NCBI RefSeq assembly: GCF_000238295.3 | Contig: NZ_AHCD03000032.1 | Coordinates: 154,113 to 218,112, forward strand | DNA from: Pseudoalteromonas rubra | Lineage (GTDB): Bacteria; Pseudomonadota; Gammaproteobacteria; Enterobacterales; Alteromonadaceae | Direction: 5' to 3' | DNA length: 64,000 nucleotides | Shown: positions 27,085-36,264 of the stretch, in pieces | How the letters are laid out: each line of letters starts with the position of its first letter | Numbering within the stretch: position 1 is the stretch's first letter | Translations under genes and position numbers: made by a program | The notes under the pieces: generated by a model | Told to the model about the DNA's origin: nothing | Databases searched by the model: none | Seen by the model: the letters and a program-made list of their open reading frames with translations, nothing else

Positions 27085-27355
27085 TAAACCTGGCTATTTC
27101 ATTTTCTGCTTTAAATTCTTGTTGCAACTCACGCTTTGATTTTTGCACCATTTCACCTTCTTCGTTGATGGTGAACTGCTCGGTGCTTTTCGCGACTTTT
27201 GCCTGATATAACATGACCAGCTGAACGGTTTGTTCTTTTTGTGCCTCGCTCAGTGGTGTACCATCCGGCCAACGTCCGGTTGCGGCGCCATACTGCAATC
27301 GCTCGTAAAGTTCCGGTGTAATATTTTTAACTAAACTGTCTATATTCATGTTCAC
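27068..27355 (-). CDS. yeaC: YeaC-like DUF1315 protein
   Basis: This 95-residue protein is colinear with E. coli YeaC (ITPELYERLQYGAATGRWPDGTPLSEAQKEQTVQLVMLYQAK). No catalytic motif is visible and the function is unknown. It overlaps the zinc-ribbon gene upstream by 4 nt and the DUF349 gene downstream by 17 nt, so the three are a tight operon. Confidence 0.82.
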   Translation of the reverse strand: MNMNIDSLVKNITPELYERLQYGAATGRWPDGTPLSEAQKEQTVQLVMLYQAKVAKSTEQFTINEEGEMVQKSKRELQQEFKAENEIARFSENDL

Positions 27356-27678
27356 TTTTTCTTTTTCAGTACGACTAAAATCACCCGATTAACCAGATAC
27401 CATACCAAGCCTACGCCAATTGCACTCTTAGCTGCCAGCATCTCTAATGTTCCCTCTACCGGCTGCTGCCAATATAAGTATAAGAATCCACCCAGGAACA
27501 AGATCAGTGCCAGAAATGAATAATTCATGATGGTCTGCTGTTTCTTAATTCGCCTGCGAACCGTTTCTCTGTGCAAAGATTCCTCGTCCATATTCGCAAG
27601 ATCAAATTCACAGTGTGGGCAGGTTTTGTGCATAGAAGATATGGGCTTGTTACAACTGGGGCATTGGGCAATCGCCAT
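27352..27678 (-). CDS. Zinc-ribbon membrane protein
   Basis: This 108-residue protein has a rubredoxin-like zinc knuckle at the N-terminus (CPSCNKPIS...CPHCEFDL), a basic linker (RRRIKKQQ) and two hydrophobic helices (SFLALILFLGGFLYLYW; AIGVGLVWYLVNRVILVVL), ending in KKKK. It is the first gene of the operon with yeaC and the DUF349 gene. Function unknown; I infer a small inner-membrane protein with a cytoplasmic zinc domain. Confidence 0.72.
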   Translation of the reverse strand: MAIAQCPSCNKPISSMHKTCPHCEFDLANMDEESLHRETVRRRIKKQQTIMNYSFLALILFLGGFLYLYWQQPVEGTLEMLAAKSAIGVGLVWYLVNRVILVVLKKKK

Positions 27679-27837
27679 ACTCGAGTGACTCCTAACGAAA
27701 AACTAGCATTTACACGCCGGTCACCTTTAGAGTGTTGATACCAAAGTGCTTAATGTCATCTTGATTGAAAAAGGCCAGCTGGCAAATCAAGCAACAAATA
27801 AGCGCAAAAAGGTATGACTGCTACTTAAAGAGTAAGA

Positions 27838-27864
27838 CCAAAAAATAAGGCGCCATGTGGCGCC
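27838..27864 (-). terminator. Terminator of the AGCS symporter gene
   Basis: GGCGCCA (27849-27855) and TGGCGCC (27858-27864) form a stem followed, on the minus strand, by an A/U-rich run from 27848 down. It lies 14 bp beyond the symporter stop. Confidence 0.8.
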
Positions 27865-27878
27865 CTATTCTACTTGGT

Positions 27879-29573
27879 TTATTCAGGTTTGTCTTTTTGG
27901 AAATGCATAGAATTGTCTTTTTGTACCTCAGCATTTCCTTCCGAGCTACGCTGTTCTTTATCAAACTTATCCCAGTACTCGTCAATAGACTCTTTCATCT
28001 CTTTACGCAGTAACATGATCCCGAATAAGTTTGGCAGTGTCATGACCACTATACCGACAGCGGCGAGCTTCCAGATCAATGTGGTGTCTGCAAATGATGC
28101 CCAGAAAAAGCCAGCAACATAGAATACCCGATACGGCATCACAGAACGTGAGCCCAACAGATACGTCATGGCACGGTCACCATAATATGACCAGGCTATC
28201 GCTGTAGAGAACGCAAACAGTAACAGGCCGATTGATACAATATACTGGCCGCTGTCACCAAAGAAACCACGGGTAAACGCTTTCGTTGTCAGCTCAGCAG
28301 AGTGCACCAGAGATTTACCTTTAATACTGATGCTGGTATCAACAAGCATACCTTTGCTTACTTCAACCGTACCTGTGTAGCGATGCTTATCGGTGATGCC
28401 AAAACGGATGTCCTCACCGATAGAGCGTGAATGGATCACGGTGAAGTCTTTATTCACTGCCACCCCTTCGACTACCCGGATATTTCCGTTGTAGGCCTCA
28501 ACACTGTGACCATCAATACCATTAAGATATTTGTACAACTCTTCCCGATCGCTGTCGTTTGATTCGACAAAGTTACCCTGAACTATCGTCATTGACGAGC
28601 GCTCAAAAGTGGTTTCGAATTTTTCAGTCCACACACCGGAAGACAAGATTACCAAGCCTGTCAGCGTACAGATCACTATGGTATCGATGAAAGGTTCAAG
28701 AATAGACACCATGCCCTCAGATACCGGTTCATCAGCTTTGGCAGAGGCGTGTGCAATCGGTGCCGAACCCTGACCGGCTTCGTTGGAGAATAAACCGCGG
28801 TTTACACCCCGGTTGAAGGCATAGGCGAAAGACGCCCCCAGGAAGCCACCAACCGCAGCCGAACCACTAAATGCATTCACAAACACAGCAGAAAAGGAAG
28901 GAATGATGTTTTCAGCGTTATAAAGAATAACCGCCAGCGCACCAATGATGTACACAGCAGCCATCAAAGGCACAACCCGAGAGGTAATCGCAGCAATACG
29001 CTTAATACCACCCAGGATAACCAAGGCAAGTAAGATAGACAGCACCGCACCGGTGACCATAGGCTCGATGTTAAAGGTGGCCTCCATACCCTGTGCGATG
29101 TTGTTGATTTGCGGCAAACTACCCGTGCCGAATGAGCTGATAACTGTTGCAATGGCAAACAAAACAGCAAGCCACTTCATATTGAGGCGACGATCCATAT
29201 AGTACATGGGACCACCTGCCATGGTGCCATCTTCTGCTTTGGTACGGTATTTATGAGATAAAGTTACCTCAACGAACTTAGTCGTCATACCGAAGAATGC
29301 CGTCATCCACATCCAAAATAAAGCAGCCGGACCACCAATTGAAATGGCCAGTGCAACACCACCGATATTACCGGTACCTACCGTGCCTGACAGGGCTGTG
29401 GACAACGCCTGGAAATGCGTGGTGTCCCCCTCCTGTCCTTTCTTGTCGTATTTACCCGTAACAATTTTGCACGCATGCTTGAAATATCGGATCTGTGGGA
29501 ATTTTAAGTACAAAGTAAAAAACAGGCCCACCCCAAGTAATACATAAGGGAACCACCAGGAGCCCCCCAACAA
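27879..29573 (-). CDS. Alanine/glycine:cation (AGCS) symporter; 5' end may be frameshifted
   Basis: This is a 564-residue sodium:amino-acid symporter with family motifs FPQIRYFKHACKIVTG, SGTVGTGNIGGVALAISIGGPAALFWMW, NRGLFSNEAGQGSAPIAHA. A polar insert of about 110 residues (around residues 310-420) makes it longer than the usual 450. The frame opens at TTG 29573, without a ribosome site, and lacks the usual start FLDSLDALLGG. That sequence is encoded just upstream in frame, but the only good start there (GTG 29611, GAGG 7 nt upstream) is in another frame. One base appears to be missing near 29594-29596. Confidence 0.85.
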   Translation of the reverse strand: MLGGSWWFPYVLLGVGLFFTLYLKFPQIRYFKHACKIVTGKYDKKGQEGDTTHFQALSTALSGTVGTGNIGGVALAISIGGPAALFWMWMTAFFGMTTKFVEVTLSHKYRTKAEDGTMAGGPMYYMDRRLNMKWLAVLFAIATVISSFGTGSLPQINNIAQGMEATFNIEPMVTGAVLSILLALVILGGIKRIAAITSRVVPLMAAVYIIGALAVILYNAENIIPSFSAVFVNAFSGSAAVGGFLGASFAYAFNRGVNRGLFSNEAGQGSAPIAHASAKADEPVSEGMVSILEPFIDTIVICTLTGLVILSSGVWTEKFETTFERSSMTIVQGNFVESNDSDREELYKYLNGIDGHSVEAYNGNIRVVEGVAVNKDFTVIHSRSIGEDIRFGITDKHRYTGTVEVSKGMLVDTSISIKGKSLVHSAELTTKAFTRGFFGDSGQYIVSIGLLLFAFSTAIAWSYYGDRAMTYLLGSRSVMPYRVFYVAGFFWASFADTTLIWKLAAVGIVVMTLPNLFGIMLLRKEMKESIDEYWDKFDKEQRSSEGNAEVQKDNSMHFQKDKPE

Positions 29574-29645
29574 GGCATCCAGACTATCCAGAAACTTCCT
29601 AACGCGTCCACGACTCTTCCTCTTTCTCGTTGTTATTATATGCGA

Positions 29646-29668
29646 CAGGCAACCAATGAGGTTGCCTG
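29646..29668 (-). terminator. Hairpin between the M14 peptidase and symporter genes
   Basis: CAGGCAACC (29646-29654) and GGTTGCCTG (29660-29668) form a perfect 9-bp stem with loop AATGA, 10 bp after the M14 stop. There is no U-run on the minus strand, so it may be a weak terminator or an mRNA end-protecting hairpin. Confidence 0.5.
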
Positions 29669-29677
29669 CGATGATGT

Positions 29678-30808
29678 TTATCTCAGATTGTCCACCACGT
29701 TCACGATGGCCGCTAAGGTATCCTGACCAAACTGATATGAGCGGCGGTCAGACCAGCCATAATGTGGATCAGGTAAATTGGCATTGTCCTTAAATGGCAT
29801 CTCGATGGTGTATGCAAGCGCTTTAAAGGCTTCACCTACCGCACAAGAAGCAACCGTCAGGTTAGCCTGACCCGGCTCATCTTTAGGGTAGCCAAACTCA
29901 TCCTGAAACTCCGGAGTAATCGTCAGTAAGGCTTGCTTAAACTGTTCTTCCAAAGACTCAAGGCGAGCATCATAACTTGGGATCCCTTCACTGCCTGCAA
30001 CGAAGTTGTATGGCAGCGCTTCATCACCATGGATATCAAGATACAAATCCAAACCCGTTTCATGCATCTTATTCAGGACATGGTACACTTCAGGCGAGTT
30101 TTCAAGTGAAGGCGTTTGCCATTCACGGTTCAGGTTCACGCCTTTCGCATTTGTACGTAAATGACCGCGCACACTGCCATCAGGGTTCATGTTCGGTACG
30201 ATATAAAACACTGCTTTTGATAACAGCGCCGCTGCATGTGGGTCTTCATCGTCCAGTAGTTTGTGTAACAATCCTTCTACAAACCACTCAGCCATGGTTT
30301 CACCAGGGTGTTGGCGTGCTGTGATCCAGATTTTTTTCTTTTCATCGCCCGGCTCACCAATACACAATAAACTGATGTCACGACCGTCCAGTGTTTCACC
30401 TAACGTTTCAACCCGGCACGCATCATGACTTTGAGCCCAGTAAACCAAATCTAGATGACGCTCGTAGCTATACGGGGCAAAGTAAGCAAAATAAGTATGA
30501 TTACACTCAGGTTCAAAGTCGATAACCAGCTGGCCGTCCTGATAAGTACTCGGTACCCGGAACCAGGTTTGTCTGTCATAGGAAGCAACAGCCTGATAAT
30601 CATCCCACCCTTCTGGGTATGCTGAATTTTGCAGGTTATTAATATGTAGTTTGTGTTCTACAAATGGTGTTGATTCGAGACGAAAGTGGAACCATTGAAA
30701 GAATTCAGATTCGTTGTCGTGGTTAATTTCCAGCTGAATGTCGAGTGGAGCCTCAGCAGAAATCACGTTGATATTTCCGCTGTCAAAATTACTGGTGATC
30801 TTCATCAT
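29678..30808 (-). CDS. M14-family zinc carboxypeptidase, cytosolic (CCP-like)
   Basis: This 376-residue protein has an N-terminal beta-rich domain of about 130 residues (FFQWFHFRLESTP...YFAYFAPYSYERH) as in cytosolic carboxypeptidases (M14D), then the zinc peptidase. Ligands are His and Glu of RQHPGETMAEW and the His of YLDIHGDE; the catalytic Glu is in AYTIEMPF. NMNPDGSVRGHLRTNAKGVNLNREW is the substrate-binding region. No signal peptide. AGGG precedes the ATG pair. Probably trims C-terminal residues of peptides or proteins. Confidence 0.88.
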   Translation of the reverse strand: MMKITSNFDSGNINVISAEAPLDIQLEINHDNESEFFQWFHFRLESTPFVEHKLHINNLQNSAYPEGWDDYQAVASYDRQTWFRVPSTYQDGQLVIDFEPECNHTYFAYFAPYSYERHLDLVYWAQSHDACRVETLGETLDGRDISLLCIGEPGDEKKKIWITARQHPGETMAEWFVEGLLHKLLDDEDPHAAALLSKAVFYIVPNMNPDGSVRGHLRTNAKGVNLNREWQTPSLENSPEVYHVLNKMHETGLDLYLDIHGDEALPYNFVAGSEGIPSYDARLESLEEQFKQALLTITPEFQDEFGYPKDEPGQANLTVASCAVGEAFKALAYTIEMPFKDNANLPDPHYGWSDRRSYQFGQDTLAAIVNVVDNLR

Positions 30809-30976
30809 ATACCCTAAATAAAAAAAACCATCTCATTGCGCCAGGTGTTATGTACAAAGCACTTAACAGCGCAGTACATAGTCAAGGAACTTTGTTTTAA
30901 CCTTGATGATTTTTGTTAGTGATTTGTAGCAATAAATCAGCTGCAAGCCTAACACACCTGGTGCGAGACAAAAACA

Positions 30977-31004
30977 AAAAAAGCCAGCAATCGCTGGCTT
31001 TTTT
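30977..31004. terminator. Terminator after the GAPDH gene
   Basis: AAAAAAGCCAGC, loop AATC, GCTGGCTTTTTT form a perfect 12-bp stem with A/T arms. On the minus strand it lies 15 bp after the GAPDH stop. Confidence 0.9.
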
Positions 31005-31018
31005 AGACAAACCGAGAA

Positions 31019-32464
31019 TTAACGCGGCAGGCTTGGGAATTCTACTTCAGCCATGTCACGCATTACACGTACAACCTGACAGCTGTAGCCAAACTCGTTA
31101 TCGTACCATACGTATAGTACCACACGATCACCGTCAACGATGGTTGCTTGTGAATCAACCACACCAGCGTAGCGGCTACCAACCAGGTCAGTTGATACGA
31201 TTTCAGTTGATGCTGTGTAATCAATTTGATCACGCAATTCTGAATGCAGAGAAGTCTCGCGCAGGAACTCGTTCAGCTCTTCTGCAGTCGTTTCTGCTTT
31301 CAGGTTCAGGTTCAGAATAGCCATAGAAACATTTGGCGTAGGAACACGGATTGCGTTACCCGTTAATTTACCCGCCAGCTCTGGCAATGCTTTCGCAACG
31401 GCTTTTGCAGCACCGGTAGAGGTAATAACCATGTTCAGTGCAGCACTGCGACCACGACGCTCAGCTTTGTGGTAGTTGTCGATCAGGTTCTGGTCATTGG
31501 TGTATGAGTGAACCGTTTCAACGTGACCGTTTTTGATACCAAACTTGTCGTTCAACGCTTTCAATACTGGAGTGATGGCGTTTGTGGTACAGCTTGCTGC
31601 AGAAACAATTTTGTCTTCAGACAGAATGTCAACGTTGTTAACACCGTATACAACGTTCTTAATATCGCCTTTTGCAGGAGCAGTCAGAAGTACTTTAGAT
31701 GCACCTTTAGATTGCAGGTGTTTACCCAGACCATCTTCGTCTTTCCACACGCCCGTGTTGTCTACAACCAGCGCGTTTTCAATGCCGTACTGGGTGTAAT
31801 CCACTTCTTCCGGAGAGTTAGCATAGATGATCTGAATGTAGTTACCGTTTGCTTTGATAGCGCCTTTTTCGTGATCAACAGTAATAGAACCGTTGAAAGG
31901 ACCATGAATTGAATCACGACGTAACAAGCTTGCACGCTTCTCAAGATCGCCATCGCGACCACCACGCACAACAATTGCACGTAAACGCAGGTCAGCGTGA
32001 GAGCCACCGCGCTCAATCAATAGACGAGCAAGTAGACGACCAATACGACCAAAACCATACAGTACCACGTCGCGAGGGGCCGGACGGTTGCCTGTATTGA
32101 GCAGTGCAGACAGCTCAGCATTGAGGTATTCCTCGATTGAGCGGCCTTCGCCTGCGTTTTTGTAAATATAGGCATAGGCTAGTTTACCTAAGTCAACACG
32201 GCCTGGAGCCAGTTCCATCTTGCTGATTGCTTCTAAGAATGGGAAGCTCTCGCGCAGACGCAGTTTAGTTTCTTCAAAACGTGCGACTGTTTTATGGGCT
32301 TTAATAACATCGATAGTGCTGGTGTTAACAAGAGGACGGCCATAAACCGCAATTTCTACACCCAGATTACGATACAAACGACCGATGATCGGTTGCATGC
32401 TTTCTGCGTAGTCTTGACGTTCTTGCCAGCTGTTTTGATATTCTTGCTCGTGAGATAAGGTCAT
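31019..32464 (-). CDS. gap: Glyceraldehyde-3-phosphate dehydrogenase, long form
   Basis: This protein has 481 residues, about 150 more than classical GAPDH. The extra residues are an N-terminal helical extension (about 1-125). The NAD fold follows (LYGFGRIGRLLARLLIERGG), then the catalytic Cys in SAASCTTNAITPVL and NEFGYSCQVVRVM at the C-terminus. Alteromonadales and Vibrio carry this long paralogue. Cofactor preference and direction cannot be read from sequence. Monocistronic. Confidence 0.9.
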   Translation of the reverse strand: MTLSHEQEYQNSWQERQDYAESMQPIIGRLYRNLGVEIAVYGRPLVNTSTIDVIKAHKTVARFEETKLRLRESFPFLEAISKMELAPGRVDLGKLAYAYIYKNAGEGRSIEEYLNAELSALLNTGNRPAPRDVVLYGFGRIGRLLARLLIERGGSHADLRLRAIVVRGGRDGDLEKRASLLRRDSIHGPFNGSITVDHEKGAIKANGNYIQIIYANSPEEVDYTQYGIENALVVDNTGVWKDEDGLGKHLQSKGASKVLLTAPAKGDIKNVVYGVNNVDILSEDKIVSAASCTTNAITPVLKALNDKFGIKNGHVETVHSYTNDQNLIDNYHKAERRGRSAALNMVITSTGAAKAVAKALPELAGKLTGNAIRVPTPNVSMAILNLNLKAETTAEELNEFLRETSLHSELRDQIDYTASTEIVSTDLVGSRYAGVVDSQATIVDGDRVVLYVWYDNEFGYSCQVVRVMRDMAEVEFPSLPR

Positions 32465-32797
32465 TTTTTCTGCCTAATAAACAATTTTTGAACGGATAGC
32501 CTAACCGAGCCTGATGTATTGCATAATTTGAGAGTCAACAGGCCCCAAGGCAGTGACATTTTAATTTAATTGGCTCGGATTCTCCACCATTTACTGACAA
32601 TTGTTGCTGTAAAATTAACTGCACAGTTAATCTCAACGCAGATTTTCAGGTTCAGAACCCACACAACACAAGAAATTCTGCGCTAATCTGCCAGGCGCGT
32701 GATCCCTTGCTACACTTGACCTAAATAAAGGGTGTCCAGAATTGTCGAAATTGGTACTATACGCAAGCAACAACAAAGACTTGGAGTACGGATAACA
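32465..32797. other. Non-coding gap, divergent gap / DUF2989
   Basis: This stretch of 333 bp separates two divergent genes. I see no protein-coding frame worth reporting and no structured RNA. The promoters of both genes must lie here, but no clear sigma-70 box pair stands out. Confidence 0.5.
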
Positions 32798-33604
32798 ATG
32801 AGGTGGTGGCTAATTTCAAGCCTGTGTATTACAACAGCGCTGCTCAGTGGCTGCGATGACACGATAACGCTGAGTAAAATTTGCTCGGATACACCGGGGT
32901 TTTGCGCAGATCTTAATAAAGACAGTCATTGCAAAGAAGAGCGTGCATCAGTCATATTTTCACGTTACCGCGAATACAAAGCGCCAACTGACGAGAATAA
33001 ATACACGCTGCTAAAAGATTTTGAACAGTATAACGAGTGTGTTTCGCTCGCCGCACAAATTGAACATATCAAACTAAAAGAAAAAACCACATCACGAGTT
33101 GAAGGCCATCTCACTAGCCTGAAAGAAATGACACGCATCTATCAGGACACGATTAATACTGAGCATCCGGGCTTACTTTACTATCACTGGTCCCGACGCA
33201 ACAACCGTATGGCATTAAACAAGCTGCTGAATATGCAGGACCAGGAACATGTAAAAAGTGATCGGGAAATACAACTCTTTTTGGCAACCTTCTATGCCAA
33301 GATTGATGACGATAAAACCATAGACATTCTTTATCGTGTGCTGGAACTGAATAAAGCGGGCGAAACCCCAGACCCGGAAGTATTCGCAAGCCTGGTCAGT
33401 ATTTTTTACAAACAACAAAAATATAAGCACGCTTATACATTTGCCCGGGTAGCGCAGCTATCTGGCTCTGAGAATATTGATATTCTGCCCGTGGAACATA
33501 AACTCTCTGCCAGTGGTAAAGACTTAGGTGCACTGGATACGCTGGCTGCAAAAACCTGGGAAGAGATCAGTAATGGAGAATTCCTCTCCCCAAGAAATTT
33601 TTAA
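32798..33604 (+). CDS. DUF2989-type lipoprotein
   Basis: This 268-residue predicted lipoprotein has signal MRWWLISSLCITTALLSGC with lipobox LLSGC. After it come the conserved ICSDTPGFCADLNKDSHCKEER segment and a long helical body with TPR-like repeats (DPEVFASLVSIFYKQQKYKHAYTFARVAQL), matching the DUF2989 family of Shewanella and Pseudoalteromonas. ATG 32798 is chosen because it begins the signal peptide; the frame opens earlier at 32732 with a polar, unlikely extension. Function unknown. Confidence 0.7.
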   Translation: MRWWLISSLCITTALLSGCDDTITLSKICSDTPGFCADLNKDSHCKEERASVIFSRYREYKAPTDENKYTLLKDFEQYNECVSLAAQIEHIKLKEKTTSRVEGHLTSLKEMTRIYQDTINTEHPGLLYYHWSRRNNRMALNKLLNMQDQEHVKSDREIQLFLATFYAKIDDDKTIDILYRVLELNKAGETPDPEVFASLVSIFYKQQKYKHAYTFARVAQLSGSENIDILPVEHKLSASGKDLGALDTLAAKTWEEISNGEFLSPRNF

Positions 33605-33616
33605 TTTGTCTCTTAA

Positions 33617-33642
33617 CAAAGTGGCCTTTACGGGCCACTTTG
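33617..33642. terminator. Shared hairpin, DUF2989 / MlaC-like genes
   Basis: CAAAGTGGCC (33617-33626) and GGCCACTTTG (33633-33642) form a perfect 10-bp stem with a 6-nt loop between two convergent genes. The U-run is short, so termination strength is uncertain. Confidence 0.6.
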
Positions 33643-33643
33643 A

Positions 33644-34231
33644 TTAGCTTTTAGCATTAAGCTCCGCCGTTACCTGCGCTAATCCCACCTCAGAGATCCG
33701 CACCGAAATTTCTTTTTGCTTAGCACTTAACAGGGAGATCCCTTCTGCGACTAGATCGTAGACCCGCCATTCACCTTTGCTACTTTTGCGAAATTTAAAG
33801 TGGATGTCGATGTCCGGACCTGAAGGCTGTCTCACCACAGCTTTGACTGTGGCATATTTACTTTTGCTGTCTGTGGGCAGGGCTTCGAACGTCACTTGCT
33901 GTCCTTTATATTGCATCAGTGCACTGGCGTAGCTCACTTCCAGATAATGTTCAACAGCAGAAATAAACGCCAGCGCCTGCGGTTTGGTTAACCCTTTTAT
34001 ATGCTTACCCAGTAATTTGTAAGACACAAAGCGAATATCAATGTGTGACATCAGATGTGCCTTAACGATCTGACGCATTTCCAAAGGGCTGGCATTGCCA
34101 TCCTGATTAACGGCTTTAATGTCAGAAAATAGTGAGTCACCTACTTCATGGATTAACTCTAACGGTGGTTTTGATGCCAGAGTCAGTGATGAGAACAGCA
34201 ACAGAAAAAGTCCAGCAATTAATTTGTTCAC
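33644..34231 (-). CDS. MlaC/Ttg2D-family periplasmic protein
   Basis: This 195-residue protein has a signal peptide (LTLAS-KPP) and the MlaC fold signature: IRFVSYKLLGKHIKGLTKPQALAFISAVEHYLEVSYASAL and the later WRVYDLVAEGISLL. MlaC carries phospholipids between the outer-membrane MlaA complex and the inner-membrane MlaFEDB. Here it stands alone, without mlaFEDB next to it, so it may be a paralogue. It is convergent with the DUF2989 gene. Confidence 0.8.
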   Translation of the reverse strand: MNKLIAGLFLLLFSSLTLASKPPLELIHEVGDSLFSDIKAVNQDGNASPLEMRQIVKAHLMSHIDIRFVSYKLLGKHIKGLTKPQALAFISAVEHYLEVSYASALMQYKGQQVTFEALPTDSKSKYATVKAVVRQPSGPDIDIHFKFRKSSKGEWRVYDLVAEGISLLSAKQKEISVRISEVGLAQVTAELNAKS

Positions 34232-34436
34232 GTTCGCTCCTCGATACTTGAAAAAATGACGTCCTAGTCCAGCCCCGCCAGATTAATGGGGGTCGGATGG
34301 TGCGAGATTGATAATGTAACGCTAAAACGCGTCTGAATGTGTGAGAAAATGTATGAAAATATATCGGATTCAGTAGCCAGTCAGCATACCTTTGCGGACC
34401 CTATTAGACTTTGCCATTAAAGAGTAACTGGGAAGG

Positions 34437-36197
34437 TCAACGCTTAAGTACTTTTTTCACCATACGATGGGAGTGTAACCACTGTTTTGCGCTATTTTTT
34501 TCCAGTGCTTCACTTATATAGTAGCCTTGTAAGTAATGACACCCTTTACTGTTGAGATAGGCTGCGGTTTTACTGTCCTCCACCCCTTCAGCAACCACCG
34601 AACATCCCAGGCGATTCGCAAGGTAAATGGTTGTTTCGACTATGGCCTGATCTTTGTCACTGTCCAGGCAACTACTCACAAATGAGCGGTCAATTTTAAT
34701 TTGGGAAATAGGCAGCTCTCTGAGCATTGAAAAAGACGAAAATCCGGTGCCAAAATCATCTATGCTCACCGCAAATCCCATATCAATCAACACGCCTATC
34801 ATATATCTGGCCTGCTCAACATCAACCATCACCATACTCTCTGTTAATTCGAACACAATACAACTTGGCTGGATTTGATATTTGGATTGCAGCTCAACCA
34901 GTTGATTGATGAGGTAACGGCCATGAAAGTCCTGACAAGACAGATTAATGTGTATCGTGACACCCGGCTCTATGGTCAAAAAATTGTCCAGGTCTTTAAA
35001 CACCTGCTCAATGACGAAACTGGTGATCTGCTTAATATAATTGTTTTTCTCAGCAATGGGGATAAACCGCAGCGGGCTAATGTATGAGCCCGGCCCGTCA
35101 GTCCAGCGCAATAAGGCTTCCAGCCCATGCACTTCGTTATTGTGTCCACACACCAGTGGCTGATAAAACACCTTGAGTTTTCTCTCGCTTAAAGCCACTT
35201 TTAAGGCATTAAACAGTTCGAACTCTGCGGCCACGCCGTCGTGCAGCGCCTGATCAAATATCACCAGGCTTTGCCTGCTGTTTTTGGCTGCATACATAGC
35301 AATATCCGCATGCTTCATCAGCTCAGTGACAGACGACTTTTCTTCGGCATCAAAGATACGCGCTCCCGCGCTGTAAAAAACATCAACATGAACTTCATCG
35401 ATCACCAGGCCATCATTAAAGGTCTTCAGCAGTCCGTTGTTGAGTGAAAACAACTTAGTTTCGCTTGCCGCATCCGTCACAATAACGAATTCGTCGCCTC
35501 CCATTCGATAGACTTTGCTGCCCTGTTTGGCTAGTGAACGCAATTTGCCAGCAAAGGCAACCAGCAGCTTGTCACCAAAGAAATGGCCCAGCGCATCATT
35601 TACTTGCTTGAAGTTATTGATGTCCAGGAGTAAGACGCTAAACGCTTTGCCTTGCTGTATGCACTGCTCCACATACTTAGTGCACTGCTGGCGATTTTCC
35701 AGCTCAGTTAAAGAGTCGTGCCGGGCAAGATGGCGCTCACTTTGTGCAATCTCCTGCAACAGCAACAAACTGGAGCGGCTTAACTGTACAACCACAATTA
35801 CAAATACCGCACCCAGCATCAGGATCACCGACAGACCGAGCACCATGGGAGAAGCATCGGCTGTGCGGTACACATGATAAGCAAAGGCCAGATATCCGCA
35901 TACAAAGAAAAAGATCAATGCCAGCAAAACGCGCCAGCCGCGATTTTGAGTGATCTGGCAGATCTGTAGTGCCGGCAGCAGTGCCACCACCAGCAGCAAG
36001 AACCCAACTAAGATGAGACTTAAGCTCAGGCTTTCCACATAGACCACATTCACACAGACCAAAATGTAAAGAGTATAGTGAAGAATCCCCCACCCTGCGC
36101 AATTGATAACAGGTACAGCCAAGCGCCGACGATACATTTGTAGCCACTTCTGACACGCGATATCTGCGTGTATGGGAACCAAATCGACTAGCCGCAC
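34437..36197 (-). CDS. Membrane GGDEF-EAL cyclic-di-GMP protein
   Basis: This protein of up to 586 residues has about five N-terminal membrane helices (residues 30-150), a GGDEF domain with intact RMGGDEFV, and an EAL domain with intact GLEALLRW, DDFGTGFSS and IKIDRSF. Both active sites look complete, so synthesis and hydrolysis of cyclic-di-GMP are both possible. No periplasmic sensor domain is obvious. The start may be the ATG at 36137 (MYRRRLAVP) rather than 36197. It is divergent from purM. Confidence 0.88.
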   Translation of the reverse strand: MRLVDLVPIHADIACQKWLQMYRRRLAVPVINCAGWGILHYTLYILVCVNVVYVESLSLSLILVGFLLLVVALLPALQICQITQNRGWRVLLALIFFFVCGYLAFAYHVYRTADASPMVLGLSVILMLGAVFVIVVVQLSRSSLLLLQEIAQSERHLARHDSLTELENRQQCTKYVEQCIQQGKAFSVLLLDINNFKQVNDALGHFFGDKLLVAFAGKLRSLAKQGSKVYRMGGDEFVIVTDAASETKLFSLNNGLLKTFNDGLVIDEVHVDVFYSAGARIFDAEEKSSVTELMKHADIAMYAAKNSRQSLVIFDQALHDGVAAEFELFNALKVALSERKLKVFYQPLVCGHNNEVHGLEALLRWTDGPGSYISPLRFIPIAEKNNYIKQITSFVIEQVFKDLDNFLTIEPGVTIHINLSCQDFHGRYLINQLVELQSKYQIQPSCIVFELTESMVMVDVEQARYMIGVLIDMGFAVSIDDFGTGFSSFSMLRELPISQIKIDRSFVSSCLDSDKDQAIVETTIYLANRLGCSVVAEGVEDSKTAAYLNSKGCHYLQGYYISEALEKNSAKQWLHSHRMVKKVLKR

Positions 36198-36264
36198 TCG
36201 TGCATTTGATGTAAAATACGCGCGTTTCTAAGCAAATCCATTATGTTATTTTTGAGGAAAACCT

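Noticed and set aside
36215..36240. PurR box upstream of purM
   Set aside because: ACGCGCGTTTCTAAG only partly resembles the ACGCAAACGTTTGCGT consensus; too many mismatches to call.
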